Assembly: GCA_030562195.1 (NCBI GenBank)
Contig: JAUJPP010000006.1
Coordinates: 1,364,001 to 1,428,000 of the forward strand
DNA: 64,000 bases
DNA from: Nipponacmea schrenckii
Lineage: Eukaryota > Mollusca > Gastropoda > Lottiidae
Reading direction: 5' to 3'
The notes under the pieces are model-generated. The model had not been told where the DNA came from and searched no databases. It saw only the letters and a list, made by a program, of their open reading frames with translations. Of the stretch, positions 59,501 to 64,000 are shown one piece after another; the first letter of the stretch is position 1, and every line of letters begins with the position of its first letter. A program made the position numbers and the translations under genes.

Positions 59501-62500
59501 AATCGATCAACTATTGGAACTCTACTGAAGGTGACGCGAGGACCGACATAACTAATTTCAAACCTAATGTCATTTTTGTCTCATAGAACCAAAGAGCACA
59601 CAAGTTGGTAAGGAATATTAATCGCCCGTTGTACCTGATAAGTGACTTAGCTATCAAAAGGAATCAACATGACAATGTAAAGGCCTAAAATATAAACAGT
59701 ATAATATATAAACCGTACCTGTTTGATGAGATCTGAAGACTTGTTCCAGAATAATTCATTAGTGTTCAATAACTGATCAATAGCACTCTCTAACTTCGTC
59801 TGAAATGGAACATCAGATATTAATCATAATAAATATATTTTAAGTTGAAATGACTGAGTATATTTTTTCCATATGGATGTGTATGCATTTTGACGTCTGT
59901 TCATTTCGTTCACATGTGCTTATGTATTTGTATATTTCTTTTTTGACAAATTGCATATTGAAATATTGTAAAATAAAGAGCCTATATTACTATTATTAAC
60001 AAGTATTCTACGACAGCCTAGTTCTGGGGACGTTATTTAAAAACAATTAAAGCTGAAGATGTAGGAACCGTTTCTTGATGGACGAACTGTAAACACAGGG
60101 GAAGGAAGGGTTGGTATTTCAGCAGGATTTCTGAGAGTATATATGTATATATCTGTGTTTAGACACCTACCTTAACCATAGTAACATTGGACTGAAAACT
60201 ATTATACAATTCTCTCAGGTAATCCTAAAAATATAACATGACAGATAATAATGGTATTTGGGAGAGGTTGGGATGGGGGAGGGGGGCTCTGTACCAGTTA
60301 CAGTGTAAAACATTCCGAAATTTGATAGTGGAGACGGGGGATGGAGTCTCAGTACCAGTCAACCAATCAAAAATTTGAGAGTGGAGAGCTGTTGAAGCTG
60401 GGCAACCGATTTAATACTTTACTGACCTTTCTATTGGCTAGTTGTTCAACACGTGGTTTAATGGTCGTTAAATAAGCTGCTGCCTCCATTAATAATCTCT
60501 GGAAAGGAAACTTCCAGGTCAATCTACTATCCTTATAAAAGTTTTAGACTCTAGGGACAAGCAAAAAGTTTGTTTGTAAAAGCTTCAAATGAAAGATACG
60601 GGTAACCTCTGTCATCCAATATTGAACTTCTTAGCCACTTCCCATGTAAAACATTGACCCAGGTCACAAAAATAAGATAGAACTAGATACTACAGGAAGA
60701 ACGATTTAAGCAAATACTAAACATAATTGAAACATTTTGCAACACTGAATTCTGTCGCACACGTGACCTCAGTTGATGAAACCTCCCAAAACAATATAAA
60801 AGGACATGGATCTTGATCTCAGTAGGAATGCAATCAGAAGAATAGTCTGTATAATCCACTACAGTACAAGGAGACACTTTGTCTAAGTCAGCTCCCACGA
60901 TTTGCATTAGTGCAAGGGGACATCAAAAGTTAGTGTTTATATGTCTACAGTATATCCTGCTCACAGGACCACCTTTATTAAGAGCCCACCTTCAATAAGC
61001 GACCACAATAAAGTCCCCCTACGAGTTTTCAATGTATTTAACGATTGATAAGCGACCACCTCCATTACGCGACCAGCGACCACGTATTTACACTCCCAAC
61101 TCAAAAGTTAGTGTTTATATGTCTACATGTATATAGTTAAATTAAAAAATCAATTGGATCAGGAGAAGTTGTTGTATATGATCTACACCTTTGATAAACT
61201 AAATCAATAAATCCTTACCTTGCTGGGGTTGAGAGGACCGCCGTTAGATTCAGGAGTATTAGATATGATTTTTAGATTGGAGATATAACTATCTAGGTCA
61301 GCTTTAACTATAGTTTTATTGAACTGAAAATAATTTAAAATAAGAATACTTGGCAGCAAGAATACATTACAGGCTACAAAACCCACAATATATTTCAAGG
61401 TATTTGTCGTAAATACAAATCAAAAATAAAACTTAGTAGAATATATATTTCTATTACTACTTGAATTATAAATTATAACGTCAACCTTTTTAAACAAAAT
61501 GTCTCTTTAACACCGAATCTTCTCAAAACACATTTCTTCAATTTAAATGTTATTAGATTACTCACCAAATCTAGAAAAGGCGCCTGTTGAATATCAGTTG
61601 AAACGTTGAATATTGACAACCAGGATTGTAGCCCAGGTGATACCAAGGTTGTATTCACTAGATCTATATACATACTATCAAATATATCTTCTATATCACC
61701 CAGCTTCTGAAATGACAACCTCGTGGTACTTTTGATTGATGCAATTTGTCCCTGGTATGGTTTGGTGTATATATAGTTATATACTTAATCAACCTGATTA
61801 ATGTTACTTCCTTCTGTATATGAACCTTATGCATTTACTGCCAATATCCGAAATTGCGATCAAGCCATAAAAAGTATCCAGACTCATTTTTAATAATCAA
61901 TTGTAGTAATTTTTATCTTCACATAGTACTACTTGACTGAAGTTAGATTATGAAGCCATCTAGAGTCTATGCAGACCTGTCAACAACCGTGCTAAAAACT
62001 TATATTAAAGGGTTGTAACATTGCGGTATAAAACACAGACATGTTGGCACAACCTCCAGTGAGAGAAAAATATTTGTGCAGTAGAGAAATTGTTGCCCTA
62101 CGGTTAACACTCTACATCCAATATCACAATTCGTTGTTCCGAGTCATGCTAAAACACAAGCTTAGTGTGAATAGGTCCAACCAAAAGATACTAGTAATGC
62201 GGAAAGACCAAAGCCAAGAGGTTTGTCCAAGGACCAGCTGGTAGAAAGTACCCTTAACTAAAAACCAAGGTTGTTATCCTAGAATATATCGTATTCTTGT
62301 ATTCTTAAATCTTATACAAACCTCTTGAATATCAAGATGTTGTTTTATATGTGGAATTATCTGATTCTGTCGTAAAGCTTCAAAACCTGGTTTATTTTCT
62401 TCACATTGTCTGGATAAAAACATTTTTAATAAGTGGTAAGAGCTAAAATATTCTAGATTTAGTTTAAAAAAAGACGTTATAGTAGACGAGATGGGATTGG

Positions 62501-63483
62501 GGGAGGCAGGGGATAGCGGTTGCTTTGTCATTTTCATGGTTACAAAAATAATTCAATGCAAGCTTGATCATTTCAAAATTGGGTGGCAGTAAGTCTCCTT
62601 TATATTTATCTCATTGATTGTATCGTCCTAGGGTTTCGACGGAAACATTACGTTTTGGATAGTTGTAAAATTGTGATTTGATCAATGGTAGGTATATTTT
62701 CGAAATGGGACTTGGTCAACTCTTAAGACATAAGCAATAATGGCTGCTTTGTTATCTATTTATTTTCGTTTCAGAAAAGATACACTGAATTGTTAAAGTA
62801 TTTTCTTACCGTAGCATCTCAGATAGTTTCAACATTAAAGTTCCATTTCCCAATACAACTGACGCCATAAAATAACCTGGATGACCGGGTATTGTGTTAG
62901 GAACATCCAGTGCCTGCAACATGTAAGGAGTAACATATTTCTTTGTAATTTCATGACAATGTGAAGATAGAGTAAGAAGATATGAATATCAAACTTTAAC
63001 AATATTTTCTGGATAACTTAAACAGATAACGTTGATGACATTATTTATTTGTATAATCAACATTATTACAAAGATTCATTGTTCCATTTAAATATGAATT
63101 TTTTTTAAAAATAATCTTGGACTGACTTCCTCTATATTTGGACATAATAGTAAGGATAACAATTACTGTATTTAAATAACTTGCGACGTTTCGACGCAGG
63201 TACTCTTTATCAAGCAATGATACAAATAACAGAGCAAGGAGAATATATATTAGAATAAATTAACAATGTGGTAACTAAGTGAATACATTCGAAGATATAA
63301 GAATTATGAGAAGAGATGGTGATTACTTAATTAGGGATAATAAAATATTAACTAACCTGTTGAGCAATAGAATAATCCTTACTGGTTTGACAGAAAACTC
63401 GTTCTAGATTGGCTCCGATATAGAAACCTCCCATTGCTAACCCAATATAACTAATACAGAGTAAAAGACAACCAATGCAGCAA
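56564..63483 (-). CDS. Prominin-like pentaspan membrane protein (3' part)
   Basis: C-terminal part of a prominin (CD133 family), a cholesterol-binding protein of plasma-membrane protrusions. Exons, minus strand: 63357-63483, 62810-62913, 62322-62409, 61566-61706, 61219-61323, 60427-60498, 60171-60224, 59719-59799, 59125-59193, 58610-58699, 58149-58261, 57318-57350, 57138-57185, 56564-56684 (414 codons plus stop). The 5' exons lie outside the window. The first visible exon encodes a helix (CCIGCLLLCISYIGLAMGGF, TM4), then a large extracellular loop with RQCEENKPGFEAL, several NxT/NxS sites and coiled segments. MCGPLSQAYNSVVYGFCDKL precedes the last helix (GVIILALSLLILFIY). The cytoplasmic tail is short and very basic (KKFTKKTEFKKS). 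Cysteine and helix spacing match the family; overall identity to vertebrate prominins is low. Confidence 0.87.
57655..58125. repeat. Degenerate minisatellite, about 32 bp, prominin intron
   Basis: Variants of AATAGCGTGACGGCGTGGTG followed by GTGTGACAATGT. It lies between the 113 bp exon at 58149-58261 and the 33 bp exon at 57318-57350, and comes within about 25 bp of the former. The minus-strand frame over it is repeat-made. Confidence 0.85.
60955..61095. mobile_element. pogo/Tigger-like terminal remnant
   Basis: Repeated GCGACCACC-type motifs: GACCACCTTTATTAAGAGCC, AATAAGCGACCACAATAAAG, GATAAGCGACCACCTCCATT and ACGCGACCAGCGACCACG. The phrase TTAAGCGACCACC is typical of the ends of Tigger-like DNA transposons. 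No coding capacity. Prominin intron. Confidence 0.45.
62165..62285. mobile_element. SINE body fragment, opposite orientation
   Basis: The reverse complement of GGACCAGCTGGTAGAAAGTA and AACCAAGGTTGTTATCCT matches the CTTTCTACCAGCTGATCCTT and GGATAACAACTTAGGTT blocks of the SINE at 4848-5085. No tRNA-like head. Prominin intron. Confidence 0.5.
63178..63250. other. Retroelement relic with CGTTTCGACGCAGG motif
   Basis: The minus strand reads GAGTACCTGCGTCGAAACGT, resembling the CTGATGA...CGAAACGTC region common in Penelope-like and other retroelement ends. The CTGATGA part is degraded (CTTGATA). Prominin intron. Confidence 0.35.
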
Positions 63484-63654
63484 CTGTAAATATACCAACT
63501 TTCAATTTTAATATGGCCACATTAATAGAACGTAAAATGAACAAGTTATTTACCGTAGTTAGGTCGAGGACACAGATTGACTGTATTCTCTAGTGTACCA
63601 CCCAATCAAAATCACTACATCCGTAATACAAGAACGTGACAAAGTCAATTGCTT

Positions 63655-63999
63655 TTTTAATACATGGGTACATAACGTTACAACACAAGTTACACACGTT
63701 CTGTAATACATGGGTACTTAACGTTTCAACACAGGTCACACGCTTCTTTACATAACATTTCCATTATAACCATGTATTTAAGAAGTGTGTAACTTGTGTT
63801 GTAACCTTATGTACCCATGTATTAAAGAAGTGTGTAACTTGTGTTGTAACGTTATGTACCCATGTATTAAAGAAGTGTGTAACTTGTGTTGTAACGTTAC
63901 GTACCCATGTATTAAAGAAGTGTGTAACTTGTGTTGAAACGTTATGTACCCATGTATTAAAGAAGTGTGTAACGTTATGTACCAAGGCAATATATTAAA
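63655..63999. repeat. Minisatellite, 45 bp unit, with an orientation switch
   Basis: From about 63770 to the edge, about five direct copies of a 45 bp unit containing GTGTGTAACTTGTGTTGTAA and CGTTATGTACCCATGTATTA. At 63655-63750 about two units run in the opposite orientation (ACATAACGTTACAACACAAG), so the array contains an inverted junction. It continues to the edge of the window. It shares core sequence with the 28 bp array at 3015-3868. Confidence 0.88.
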
Positions 64000-64000
64000 G

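Overview
The window reads as nuclear genomic DNA of a lophotrochozoan animal, most likely a mollusc. Evidence: AT-rich sequence, small exons with GT-AG introns, invertebrate-like orthologues of conserved metazoan genes, many minisatellites, and dispersed repeats carrying the [12 protein letters not shown] tail that I recall from molluscan genomes. No species call can be made from sequence alone. No rRNA, true tRNA gene, CRISPR or prokaryotic operon is seen. Layout, left to right: FNTA (minus, 8 exons, 2584-12326); a DUF1295 / steroid-5-alpha-reductase-like membrane protein (minus, 5 exons, 15142-19017); JMJD5/KDM8 (plus, intronless, 21637-23166); PWP1 (minus, intronless, 24492-26090); LSM1 (plus, 4 coding exons, 27758-29328); EIF3A (minus, 21 exons, 31645-50329); a small single-exon MATH-like protein with a C-terminal membrane anchor (plus, 54058-54591); and the 3' part of a prominin gene (minus, 14 exons visible, 56564-63483, continuing beyond the right edge). 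Every exon chain was joined by hand and stays in frame: FNTA 329 aa, DUF1295 protein 317 aa, LSM1 135 aa, eIF3a 1234 aa, prominin 414 aa visible. JMJD5/PWP1 and LSM1/EIF3A are convergent pairs. PWP1 and LSM1 diverge from a shared region with ETS-like and YY1-like sites. The genes are mostly housekeeping (prenylation, ribosome biogenesis, mRNA decay, translation initiation), and I see no sign that they form one pathway. What stands out is the non-coding fraction. At least ten minisatellite arrays (units of 18 to 74 bp) cover roughly 7 kb, most of it in introns or next to genes. Mobile-element families include a hAT-like MITE family, a tRNA-derived SINE, a 2.6 kb TTAA-flanked inverted-repeat element filling most of one EIF3A intron, elements with shared CTTGCCAGGCAAG ends but different tandem interiors, a 172 bp insertion with perfect 12 bp flanking repeats and a hammerhead-like core, and a repeat of about 190 bp that I found only inside EIF3A introns (five copies, one orientation). 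I found no clearly new multi-gene system. The best leads are the membrane-anchored MATH protein, the EIF3A-restricted repeat family, the shared-terminus elements and the hammerhead-like insertion.
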